A DNA stretch of 11,158 bases from Fibrobacter sp. (GTDB lineage Bacteria > Fibrobacterota > Fibrobacteria > Fibrobacterales > Fibrobacteraceae): assembly GCA_016295375.1 (NCBI GenBank), contig JAEDLI010000078.1, forward strand, positions 1 through 11,158, written 5' to 3'. Shown here in pieces: positions 1 to 5,862 of this stretch (positions within the stretch are counted from its first letter, which is position 1; each line of letters starts with the position of its first letter). A model generated the notes under the pieces. It worked only from the letters and a program-made list of their open reading frames with translations, searched no databases and was not told the DNA's origin. The translations under genes were made by a program, and so were the position numbers.

Positions 1-250
1 GCGGGAGCCCGTCGGTGCTGATTTTCGCGATTCCGCCGAACACGACCATGAACATAATAGTCGTCATGATGGGTTGGATAAAGAACCACAGCGGCCCGAG
101 AATGGTCTGCTTGTACCAAGTGACAATGTCGCGCTTGACGAACATGCGGTAAAGGTCGCGGTATTGCCAAAGTTCGCCAAAGTCTACCGAGAGTAGGCTC
201 GATTTCGGCTTGATGACTGTAGTCCATTCAGTTGTCTGTGCCGCGGCCAT
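1..250 (-). CDS. ABC-2 type polysaccharide/O-antigen export permease, N-terminal part (cut by window edge)
   Basis: The 83 visible residues begin MAAAQTTEW and continue with an amphipathic stretch (FGELWQYRDLYRMFVKRD), then YKQTILGPLWFFIQP and a hydrophobic run (about residues 60-75) that starts the first membrane segment. The LWxYRdLxxxxvkRDi...YKqtxLGxlWxxxqP pattern is typical of Wzm/TagG-type permeases, which pair with an ATPase to move lipid-linked polysaccharide across the inner membrane. The ATG at 248-250 is preceded by AAGGG, which overlaps the stop codon of the glycosyltransferase gene 9 bases upstream, so the two genes are probably translated together. The C-terminal part and the expected ATPase gene would lie beyond base 1. 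Family assignment is secure; the exported glycan cannot be told from this fragment. Confidence 0.88.
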   Translation of the reverse strand, partial: MAAAQTTEWTTVIKPKSSLLSVDFGELWQYRDLYRMFVKRDIVTWYKQTILGPLWFFIQPIMTTIMFMVVFGGIAKISTDGLP

Positions 251-259
251 TTGCTACCC

Positions 260-1180
260 TTAGAACGTCCGCTCGCGCACCACGTATTGCGGCGACTGGT
301 TGATGCTGATGTAGATGCGGCCCACGTATTCGCCGATGAGTCCGAGCAGGAACATAATCATGCCGCCCACGAACAGCAGAGTGGCGAGCATGCTCGTGTA
401 ACCTACAGGAATTTCGGGATTGAGGAATTTCTGGTAAACGACGTAGAGGCCTGCGACAAAACCGACGAGGGCGCAGAGGAGGCCGATAAAGGTAGCGGCA
501 CGCAGCGGCTTGACGGAGAATGCGGTAAAGCCGTTAATCCATAGCCCGATTAGGCCTGCGATGGTGTAGCCCGATTCGCCTTCGATTCGGCGGCGGTGCT
601 GGACTTCGACGTTGCCCAAGTTCTTGGTGGCACGGAATACAAGTCCGCTTATATAGGCAAACGGGTGGGGGTAGCGCACGATCTCTTCGACGATGAACTT
701 GCGCATGATAAAGAAGCTCGTGGTGCGGAGCGTCTTGGGCTGGCCAATGATTGCCTCGGCCATTTTCTTGTTGACCCACGTGCCAAAGCGGCGGAAGAGG
801 TGCTGTGCGGAGTGTTCGTAGTAGCCGTAAACCACGTCGAAGCCTTCTTCTAGTTTGTCTACAAGCTTGAAACTTTCGCTAGCGGGGGTCTGTCCGTCGT
901 CATCGAGACTGATTACGTAATCGCCGGTGGCCTGCCCGTAGCCTGCCATAAGGGCGCAATGTTGTCCGAAGTTTTTCGCAAGGCAAATTCCCTTGATGTG
1001 GTTGTCGTTTGCGGCGAGGCGCTTGATGACTTGCCACACGCCGTCGGGACTGCAGTCGTTCACCAGCACGATTTCGTAGTCGGTGCCGGAGCGTGTCGCT
1101 ACGGTATCGCAGATTTCTTGCACCACGGTCTCGATGGTGTTTTCGCTGCGGTAACAGGGAATTACGAATGAGAGTTTCAT
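260..1180 (-). CDS. Family 2 glycosyltransferase with two C-terminal membrane helices (GtrB/ArnC/DPM1-like)
   Basis: A 306-residue GT-A fold enzyme that probably moves a sugar from a nucleotide donor to polyprenyl phosphate or to a lipid-linked glycan at the inner face of the cytoplasmic membrane. Visible motifs: the nucleotide-binding start LSFVIPCYRSE (3-13), VNDCSPDG (40-47), the metal-binding DDD at 93-95 in SLDDDGQ, and RRIEGESGY (197-205), the R-x-x-GES-x-Y type motif of this subfamily. Two hydrophobic helices lie at about 228-250 and 262-286, followed by a short basic tail. The start is the ATG at 1178-1180: it overlaps the stop of the upstream oxidoreductase as ATGA, has GGGAGA just upstream, and gives the usual family N-terminus; the longer upstream extension is not family-like. 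Donor and acceptor cannot be told from sequence. It resembles ArnC and GtrB equally well. Confidence 0.92.
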   Translation of the reverse strand: MKLSFVIPCYRSENTIETVVQEICDTVATRSGTDYEIVLVNDCSPDGVWQVIKRLAANDNHIKGICLAKNFGQHCALMAGYGQATGDYVISLDDDGQTPASESFKLVDKLEEGFDVVYGYYEHSAQHLFRRFGTWVNKKMAEAIIGQPKTLRTTSFFIMRKFIVEEIVRYPHPFAYISGLVFRATKNLGNVEVQHRRRIEGESGYTIAGLIGLWINGFTAFSVKPLRAATFIGLLCALVGFVAGLYVVYQKFLNPEIPVGYTSMLATLLFVGGMIMFLLGLIGEYVGRIYISINQSPQYVVRERTF

Positions 1181-2304
1181 ACATTCTCCCACTTGTTGCT
1201 CTGCGCAGAGCGTGCCGCGGCCTGCATCATGGAAAGGCCCTCGAGGGAGGTGCGGATGCCGCAAACGTATTGGCTGGTAAAGCTACCGGTTTCAAAGTAT
1301 TGCCCAAGGCAGTCGGCGATATCCTTGTAGTAGTTGGCGAACGCCTCGATAAAGCCCGCGGGGTGACCCGCCTTGAATCGGTTGTAGCGCTGCTGATTTG
1401 CAATTTTCACATCGCCGGTGCGATCGCGCAGGCTTACGTTGCCGCGCAGGTCGCAGGTCTTTAAAGTTTCGGGTTCCAGTTGGAACCATTCGGCGCTGCC
1501 TTCGCTACCGTATACGCGAATGCGGAGTCCGTTGCGGTTGCCGAGTGCTGTCTTGCTGAACCAGATTTGGGCGCGAACGTTGTTGGTGTATTGCACAAGC
1601 GCGCCCACGTTATCGACAATCTGCGGGAAGAGCCCAAAGGTGGCCTGGTCGGCCACAATGCGTTCAGGGCGTTCGCCGGTCAAAAAGTAAATCATGTTGT
1701 GCAGGTGGCTGCCAAGGTCCAGCGAGATTTTCGGAATCACGGTGTCCTTGAGACGCCAACTTTGTGGCTTGGGCGGTTCATTGTGCGCTCCCAGGCGCAT
1801 AAAGCCTTCTTGCGGCATTTCGACTTGCACCTGCTGGATTTTGCCGAGCTTACCGTCGGTGATGAACTGCTTAAGCTCGCGAATCATTGGGTAGCCGGTG
1901 TAGTTGTACGTAGTGCAGAAGAATCCTTTTGTCTCGGCGACAACCTTGGCGATTTCTTCGCCTTCCTCGACGCTGGTGGCGAGGGACTTCTCGCAAATCA
2001 CGGGGAACCCAGCGCGCAGTGCGTCAATCACGATGTCCTTGTGGTAGTCCGTCGGGGCGAGTACAACGACGGCGTCGAGTTTGCCTTTTTCTGCTTTCAA
2101 AAGTTCGTGGTAGTCGGCGTAGGTGCGCTCTGCGGTAACGCCCCAAGTTTCGGCGGTCTTGCGGTTGGTCTCGGCGTGGGTGCTGAACGCGCCCGCTACA
2201 AGTTCAAAGTGGCCGTCCATCTGGCTTGCCGCCTTGTGGACTTCGCCGATGGCCGAATTGATGCCGCCGCCGATAAACGCAATCTGGAAAGGTTCCGTCT
2301 TCAT
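1177..2304 (-). CDS. Gfo/Idh/MocA-family NAD(P)-dependent oxidoreductase
   Basis: A 375-residue cytoplasmic dehydrogenase, close to the usual family length. The N-terminal Rossmann fold starts with IAFIGGGINSAIG (8-20). The dinucleotide-domain end carries CEKSLAT (104-110), where most relatives have EKPLA, so the usual proline is serine; the probable catalytic lysine is K106. The substrate domain contains DLGSHLHNMIYFLTGE (196-211), matching the D-x-x-x-H signature with D196 and H200 as the likely acid/base pair. Members oxidise or reduce sugars, inositols and nucleotide sugars. Here it lies between an ATP-grasp gene and a GT2 gene, so a nucleotide-sugar or inositol-type building block for the exported glycan is the likely substrate (inference). 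Its ATG overlaps the stop of the ATP-grasp gene as ATGA, and its own stop overlaps the GT2 start the same way, so expression is coupled. Confidence 0.92.
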   Translation of the reverse strand: MKTEPFQIAFIGGGINSAIGEVHKAASQMDGHFELVAGAFSTHAETNRKTAETWGVTAERTYADYHELLKAEKGKLDAVVVLAPTDYHKDIVIDALRAGFPVICEKSLATSVEEGEEIAKVVAETKGFFCTTYNYTGYPMIRELKQFITDGKLGKIQQVQVEMPQEGFMRLGAHNEPPKPQSWRLKDTVIPKISLDLGSHLHNMIYFLTGERPERIVADQATFGLFPQIVDNVGALVQYTNNVRAQIWFSKTALGNRNGLRIRVYGSEGSAEWFQLEPETLKTCDLRGNVSLRDRTGDVKIANQQRYNRFKAGHPAGFIEAFANYYKDIADCLGQYFETGSFTSQYVCGIRTSLEGLSMMQAAARSAQSNKWENV

Positions 2305-3530
2305 ACCTTGAATATAGTGATTTTCGCAAGATCCGTCATACGGGCGGTCTTGTCTTGCATCTCGGCGAGGGAGCCAAACCGGAAAAAGACTATCCCCGCC
2401 TTGTATATTAATTTATCTGTAACAACGTCACCGGGCTTGCACCACAGGAACTTTTCAACGATATTCTCCTGGATTTCGGGAGCGAAAGTGACGTCGCAAA
2501 CAGTGCTGCCGTCGGCAATTTCGGGTCCAGCCATTATGCAGTGGCGCAACCAGTAGCCCTGCGTGGGTACATCGGCAATGCCAGAAATGTCCTCCCCCGT
2601 TTCAGCCATTACTATTGTTTTGGGGTAGTCGACGCCCGTCGCATACTTGACGAACTTGATGTACAAATCCCCAGGTGGGCGTCGGCAGATTTCAATGATA
2701 ACGGGCGTGCCGTCGGCCTTTTCGATGTACTGGATGTGCAGAATGCCGTCAACAAGGTGGAGTTCGCGTGCGATGCGTTCACTGTAGTCGCGAAGTTTTG
2801 CTAGTGTCTCGCTGCCCGATGCGCTGGGCGTGTTAGCTCCGCTCACCAGGTACTTGTTCATAAAGTATTGCTCGTTATCGGCAAATACGAAAGCCACCTT
2901 GCCCTTCACGAGCATGGCCGAAAATCCGTGATTGGAGCCTTGCACGAATTCCTCAACCACGATGTGGTCTTCGCGGGTGCGGCTGCAGGCGTCTTTGTAA
3001 GCGATCCGGGCTTCTTCGGGGTTGGCTGCGCAGTGGATTCCCTTGCCGCCGGTAAGGTCCACCGGTTTCACGATAATCGGAAATTCAAGCTGTGCGATGG
3101 CGGCTTCAAAATCTGCGTTGTTCGGGCCTGTGACGGCGTTTCGAACAACAACTGCCCGCGGCGTCGGAATGCCAAGCCTGGTGGCCAGTGCGCGGTACTT
3201 GTCCTTGTGGTGAATCTCTAGACTTGTCGCGTAGCTGTCGTGCCCGGGGAGTCCCAACTTTTCGCAAACATAAGCCGTACTGAGCAAGGCGAAATCGTTG
3301 CAGCCGGAGCAAACAGCCTGCACGCCTTCGGCTTTTGCAAGCGCGAACATCGCCTCCTTGTCGCTGAAGTCGGCAAAGATGTTCTTGTCGGCGCAAGGGT
3401 GGCCCAGACCATCGCGGTTGTTGCCCGTGGTAATCACGTACCAACCCAGACTTTGAGCCGCCTGGATTAGCGGGATTTCGGCATGACTACCGCCGAGAAG
3501 GAGTAGTTTTTTGGGGACTTGCCGAGACAT
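2301..3530 (-). CDS. ATP-grasp carboxylate-amine/thiol ligase-like protein
   Basis: A 409-residue soluble protein with the three-part ATP-grasp layout: a PreATP-grasp Rossmann-like domain (KKLLLLGGSHAEIPLI, 7-22; residues 1-110), the ATP-binding core with HHKDKYRA (107-114), PIIVKPVDLTGGKGI (151-165, lysine K155 and the glycine-rich GGKG loop), VVEEFV (191-196) and the metal-binding PVIIEICRRPPGD (276-288, E280). A C-terminal lobe of about 100 residues ends the protein. These enzymes activate a carboxylate as acyl phosphate and join it to an amine or thiol. As first gene of the polysaccharide operon it may attach an acyl or amino-acid group to an amino sugar; this is inference, and the substrate is unknown. 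The start at 3528-3530 fits the family N-terminus; only a weak GCAGG ribosome site precedes it. Carbamoyl-phosphate-synthase-like or PurT/PurK-like roles are less likely because the partner genes are absent. Confidence 0.88.
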   Translation of the reverse strand: MSRQVPKKLLLLGGSHAEIPLIQAAQSLGWYVITTGNNRDGLGHPCADKNIFADFSDKEAMFALAKAEGVQAVCSGCNDFALLSTAYVCEKLGLPGHDSYATSLEIHHKDKYRALATRLGIPTPRAVVVRNAVTGPNNADFEAAIAQLEFPIIVKPVDLTGGKGIHCAANPEEARIAYKDACSRTREDHIVVEEFVQGSNHGFSAMLVKGKVAFVFADNEQYFMNKYLVSGANTPSASGSETLAKLRDYSERIARELHLVDGILHIQYIEKADGTPVIIEICRRPPGDLYIKFVKYATGVDYPKTIVMAETGEDISGIADVPTQGYWLRHCIMAGPEIADGSTVCDVTFAPEIQENIVEKFLWCKPGDVVTDKLIYKAGIVFFRFGSLAEMQDKTARMTDLAKITIFKV

Positions 3531-3533
3531 TTT

Positions 3534-3593
3534 TTATACCTGCAGTATGAAGAACGTGCCAACCAGGGCGATGTATTTAAGGACCGTGAGCAT
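3534..3593 (-). CDS. Possible 19-residue hydrophobic small ORF ahead of the polysaccharide operon
   Basis: Reading right to left from the ATG at 3591-3593, an open frame gives MLTVLKYIALVGTFF and a few more residues before a TAA at 3534-3536, three bases ahead of the ATP-grasp start codon. One lysine is followed by an uninterrupted apolar run long enough for a single membrane span. There is no Shine-Dalgarno sequence; a TATATT hexamer at 3603-3608 would put transcription start within a few bases of this ATG, so it would have to be leaderless or nearly so. It may be a true small membrane peptide, a leader peptide, or chance in an otherwise empty leader. Confidence 0.25.
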   Translation of the reverse strand: MLTVLKYIALVGTFFILQV

Positions 3594-3602
3594 CTAGCGG
3601 GG

Positions 3603-3608
3603 AATATA
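3603..3608 (-). promoter_or_regulatory. Candidate -10 element for the polysaccharide operon
   Basis: On the minus strand the hexamer TATATT lies about 75 bases upstream of the ATP-grasp start. The same hexamer sits in front of higB and of the decayed gene, and also 35 bases upstream of wecE. No good -35 box is found at 16-18 bases (only GTACAC or TACACC), so the call rests on the -10 alone. Confidence 0.3.
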
Positions 3609-3696
3609 GATAATGCAGCGCAAAGGTGTACTTTTCTCAAAAAATAGTTGCGGAAAGGGCTTGACAGAGCCACAAAAGCAGTGCGCATTTGTACAC

Positions 3697-3862
3697 ATGG
3701 ACGAGATTTTGCTTTACAAAACCGATAATGCCGAGGTGAAGATTGAAATCCTTCTGCAAAACGAGAATCTTTGGCTGACTCACGCGAAAAGGGCGGAACT
3801 CCGAGGGCGAACTGGACGAGAAAGCAGTTGTTTCCAAAATGGAAACAACTGGTTCTGATTAG
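3697..3862 (+). pseudogene. Remnant of a RhuM/virulence-family (Fic-associated N-terminal type) gene
   Basis: From ATG 3697 the frame encodes MDEILLYKTDNAEVKIEI followed by NENLWLTHAKRAEL, which matches the conserved start of the RhuM/Virul_fac family (typically xxIIxYxTEDGxxxIEVxxENETVWLTQAQxAELF). The matching frame then ends. One base out of frame, from 3803 to the TAG at 3860-3862, the DNA encodes EGELDEKAVVSKMETTGSD, which matches the next conserved block of the same family (FEEGELDExxVVxxxxTTxxDGKxY). The roughly 25 residues expected between them, the helix-turn-helix region, are missing, and so is everything after TTGSD. The gene is therefore a deleted, frameshifted and truncated relic with no expected activity. 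RhuM proteins are associated with mobile islands, in keeping with the neighbouring toxin-antitoxin module. A TTGACA at 3661-3666 could be a surviving -35 box, though no good -10 follows it. Confidence 0.72.
3825..3851. repeat. Perfect 11-bp inverted repeat with 5-base loop
   Basis: CAGTTGTTTCC at 3825-3835 and GGAAACAACTG at 3841-3851 are exact reverse complements around the loop AAAAT. The hairpin lies inside the coding relic of the RhuM-like gene and just beyond the last stop codon of the minus-strand decayed gene. A T6 run (3865-3870) lies 14 bases past it on the plus strand, too far for a standard terminator, and the minus side has only a T-poor tail. It may be a weak terminator for the minus-strand gene, a deletion scar or chance. 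Confidence 0.5.
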
Positions 3863-3994
3863 AGTTTTTTGTTCAACGTTCGGAATAATTCCGGCTCGTA
3901 ATTCTGAACATGGGCTTTGTAGAAGTCGGGTTCGTATTTCTTGAGCCATTGGCACTTCTCCCTAATTCTTTCACGGATGTGCGAAATCTTTAAA
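3859..3994 (-). pseudogene. C-terminal fragment of the decayed ~509-codon gene (original frame restored)
   Basis: The last readable piece of the broken minus-strand gene, ending at the TAA 3859-3861. Its distinctive part is HIRERIREKCQWLKKYEP followed by DFYKAHVQNYEPELFRTLN and a short basic end, a charged, probably helical tail. It lies in exactly the same reading frame as the 5032-5388 and 4252-5031 pieces. The frame stays open back to an ATG at 4071, which would give a 70-residue protein, but that ATG has no convincing ribosome site, and between 3994 and 4071 the other frame looks the more protein-like. A one-base insertion in the short A-run read from 3989-3991 would explain the change of frame. 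No function is recognisable. Confidence 0.55.
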
Positions 3995-4276
3995 TCGGAG
4001 TATTTCTTTTTCCAAGTAGCGACACTTATCTTCGTAGCTCCCTTGAGCAAGTTCTGCAAATCTGGGTTCATTTATACCCGTCTTGTAAAACACAATCACG
4101 TTTTTTAGAGAGGCCAAAAGCTTTGGTGAAACAGTATTCCCTTTCTGGAAGAGTATAAAGTATCCCGTACTGCTCACATCATATTTCTTTTCATTCTCGG
4201 CAAGGCTCTTGTTAAACTCGTCATGGAAGTCGTTCAGTTTGGCAAAAACATCTATTTCCCCATCCTGCTGCTTTTT
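3971..4276 (-). pseudogene. Third segment of the decayed gene, in a shifted frame
   Basis: From about 4276 down to the TGA at 3971-3973 the minus strand encodes KKQQDGEIDVFAKLNDFHDE, then YDVSSTGYFILFQKGN, LLASLKNVIVFYKTG and KCRYLEKEILRFKDF, a soluble, mixed alpha-helical pattern. There is no ATG in frame; GTG at 4175-4177 is the only start-like codon and has no ribosome site. Adding one A to the five-A run (bases 4272-4276) would join DKAK of the preceding piece directly to this one, so a one-base deletion in a homopolymer is the simplest origin. Either a real mutation or a sequencing error in the run would look the same. No domain is recognised. Confidence 0.55.
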
Positions 4277-5031
4277 GCTTTGTCCTTAAGATAGTTGTCA
4301 ATAATCCCTTCGACATCGCATTTGTCTCCAAGCGAATCAACAAGTTGTGCAGTCAGCTCTTCCAAGGGAATGTAGCGTGCGACACTCCGGTTTCGCGCCC
4401 CCATAAACAGAATACTTGCAAACTGCTTTTCGACACACATTGTCTCAGCAGACCCTTCGTCCACATTCAAGCAGTCCCGCATGTCTTTCTCTGGCAAATA
4501 GATGTTTGTTTCAAGGATTTTTTTGATAAATATTTGGAAAGGACTCTCGACTTTTTCTTCTGTTTTCTTTTTTTCAGAATCCATTTCCAGGAAAGCCGAA
4601 CAAACCCAGGCAATGGGCATGTCATATGAAAGAATTTGTTTCATGCAATCCGCAAAACCAATCGAACCTAAATAGAATCCATTCATTTTCTCCTTAATGA
4701 AAAGATATTGTTCCTCATCAGAAAAGTGTTCTGCAACAAATTTATAGTACTCCTCATCCTTCGCACCCAAATATGTCACGGCGAACGCTTCAAGCATTTG
4801 GCATGTTTCGATGGGGAGTTTTCGGACCCTATCTTCCATACGGCACCGCAAGGGCAAGCCTATTTTCTTCTTCAGAATTTTATTCGCCCCACTTATGGCG
4901 TTTTCGCACTGACCATAGGTGATATCGCTACAACAAATCACCTCGCCATCCAGCCAGCTATCTAGAAGACAGCCGATAGCAAGGAGAGTTGTGTGGTATG
5001 GTTCCCCTTGCGTTTTGTTTCCCCAAAAATC
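4252..5031 (-). pseudogene. Central segment of the decayed gene (uncharacterised protein), following an in-frame TAA
   Basis: Directly after the TAA that ends the upstream piece, the same frame continues with protein-like sequence: DFWGNKTQGEPYHTTLLAIG, then CLLDSWLDGE and VICCSDITYGQCENAI. It runs to a TAG at 4252-4254 (ending SSRMGK). A GTG at 4939-4941 could start a 229-residue protein, but it lacks a ribosome site and would discard about 30 upstream residues that look like the most conserved part of the segment (WGNKTQG...YHT, DIT-x-GQC). Other visible blocks are GTxGFxD-like GSIGFADCMKQIL, the FASILFMGARNRSVARYIPL stretch, and a Glu/Lys-rich insert (SEKKKTEEKVES). I recall similar blocks from long uncharacterised bacterial proteins but cannot name a family or function. 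Codon use is much more AT-rich than in the flanking polysaccharide genes. Confidence 0.6.
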
Positions 5032-5388
5032 TTAGACATTCTTGACATACTGATTCTTAAAATCAACGATTCCATTTTGCGCAAGAACATACATTAGCGG
5101 ATCACAATAGTTTTCCTCTTGCTTTGGCGTGCCAATTTTGCGTGGCAAAAAGAAATCTTCGGCGGTAGCCATAAAGATTGCATCACCTTCGGCAAGCCAG
5201 CCTATTCCGCTTGGATGTTCCCTTTCAGCGCTCGATGTAGCTGCAAAATACTTTTGACCGAATTTTTCAAATTCCCGTATTTCAATTAGCCCCATCTTGT
5301 CTGCAAGTATAAGGGTTTCCTCGTAGGCCTTTTCCCACTGCGTGGGGTCAACTTTATTTGACGCAACAAGAGTAATGTATACGCCCAT
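5032..5388 (-). CDS. Uncharacterised 118-residue protein, probably the N-terminal fragment of the decayed gene
   Basis: The ATG at 5386-5388 has an excellent ribosome site, AAGGAG seven bases upstream, and begins MGVYITLVASNKVDPTQW; an ATG 60 bases further out gives an extension with no ribosome site and is rejected. The protein has EKAYEETLILADKMGLI, an SSAEREHPSGIGWLAEGD block, TAEDFFLPRKIGTP, and ends QYVKNV. It is soluble with no signal peptide. The TAA at 5032-5034 is followed in the same frame by at least 30 further plausible residues, so this is most likely the 5' part of a gene of about 509 codons cut by a nonsense mutation. A 118-residue product could still be made. Its promoter appears to lie back to back with that of higB. 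No function is recognised. Confidence 0.6.
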   Translation of the reverse strand: MGVYITLVASNKVDPTQWEKAYEETLILADKMGLIEIREFEKFGQKYFAATSSAEREHPSGIGWLAEGDAIFMATAEDFFLPRKIGTPKQEENYCDPLMYVLAQNGIVDFKNQYVKNV

Positions 5389-5439
5389 ATTGGCTCCTTG
5401 GTTAAAATTGAGTTTATGTTGGTGGTTCCCGTACATTGA

Positions 5440-5469
5440 AATATACAATATTTTTAGAAAATTACTAAA
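5440..5469 (-). promoter_or_regulatory. Candidate promoter of the decayed minus-strand gene
   Basis: Read on the minus strand, TTTAGT (5464-5469) and TATATT (5440-5445) are separated by 18 bases, about 50 bases ahead of the ATG at 5388. The -10 lies within TGTATATT, the exact mirror of the higB -10 on the other strand, so the two promoters are divergent and may share a regulator. The -35 match is poor. Confidence 0.4.
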
Positions 5470-5473
5470 CCTA

Positions 5474-5502
5474 TTGCATTATTTAAAATTTTAATGTATA
5501 TT
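5474..5502 (+). promoter_or_regulatory. Promoter of the higBA-type operon, with a small overlapping palindrome
   Basis: TTGCAT (5474-5479) and TATATT (5497-5502) are separated by the ideal 17 bases, placing the transcription start near 5509 and a leader of about 20 bases before the toxin ATG. The -10 is overlapped by TGTA-TAT-TACA (5495-5505), a short palindrome where a helix-turn-helix antitoxin could bind to repress its own operon, as is usual in HigBA systems. The operator role is inferred. Confidence 0.55.
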
Positions 5503-5530
5503 ACAGGTGTAGTAAAATAACGAGGCGGGA

Positions 5531-5854
5531 ATGAACATTCTTTTTGAAGACAGGAATCTGAAGAAATGCGCTACTGACAAGGCGTATGCGCAGAAAACGC
5601 TGGGCCAGCGGTGCGCCCAACGTTACGTTGATCGGCTAGCTCAAATTAGTGATGCCGCTAATTTTGAAGCCTTGCGAGGGTTACCGGGGCATTATCACGA
5701 TTTGGCAGGGAATCGTGCGGGCCAATGGGCTTGTGACCTGGATCAGCCGTACAGGTTGATATTCAAGAGCACAAACGAGGGGCCGGTTGCACAAATTGTG
5801 TGGGCGAACGAACGCATTGCAAAAATGCTTAAAATTGCGGATTATCACGGATAG
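5531..5854 (+). CDS. higB: HigB-type toxin of a type II toxin-antitoxin system (RelE/ParE superfamily)
   Basis: A 107-residue cytoplasmic protein, in the usual size range for HigB. The diagnostic core is LRGLPGHYHDLAGNRAGQWA followed by CDLDQPYRLIF (about 49-78), the plasmid-maintenance 'killer' signature in which a short RelE-like fold carries the residues for ribosome-dependent mRNA cleavage; the C-terminal beta strand is IVWANERI. Known members cut mRNA in the ribosome A site. The ATG at 5531 has GAGG five bases upstream. The partner antitoxin gene starts 8 bases after the stop, and toxin-first order is the hallmark of hig loci. The promoter lies at 5474-5502. Toxicity has not been shown, and residues equivalent to the HigB active site cannot be assigned with certainty here. 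Confidence 0.88.
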   Translation: MNILFEDRNLKKCATDKAYAQKTLGQRCAQRYVDRLAQISDAANFEALRGLPGHYHDLAGNRAGQWACDLDQPYRLIFKSTNEGPVAQIVWANERIAKMLKIADYHG

Positions 5855-5862
5855 GTGGCTGT

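Noticed and set aside
1181..1264. N-terminal extension of the GT2 gene
   Set aside because: It would overlap the oxidoreductase by 88 bases, and the added residues are not family-like; the ATGA overlap start has a good ribosome site.
1480..2556. Long plus-strand open frame (358 codons)
   Set aside because: It is antisense to the oxidoreductase and ATP-grasp genes, shows no recognisable domain and follows from their GC-rich codon use.
3467..3955. 162-codon minus-strand open frame over the operon leader
   Set aside because: It reads antisense through the RhuM relic and overlaps the ATP-grasp start; serine/arginine/phenylalanine-rich with no recognisable motif.
5389..5448. Upstream ATG for the 118-residue protein
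   Set aside because: No ribosome site, and the extra residues look non-coding; AAGGAG fixes the start at 5388.
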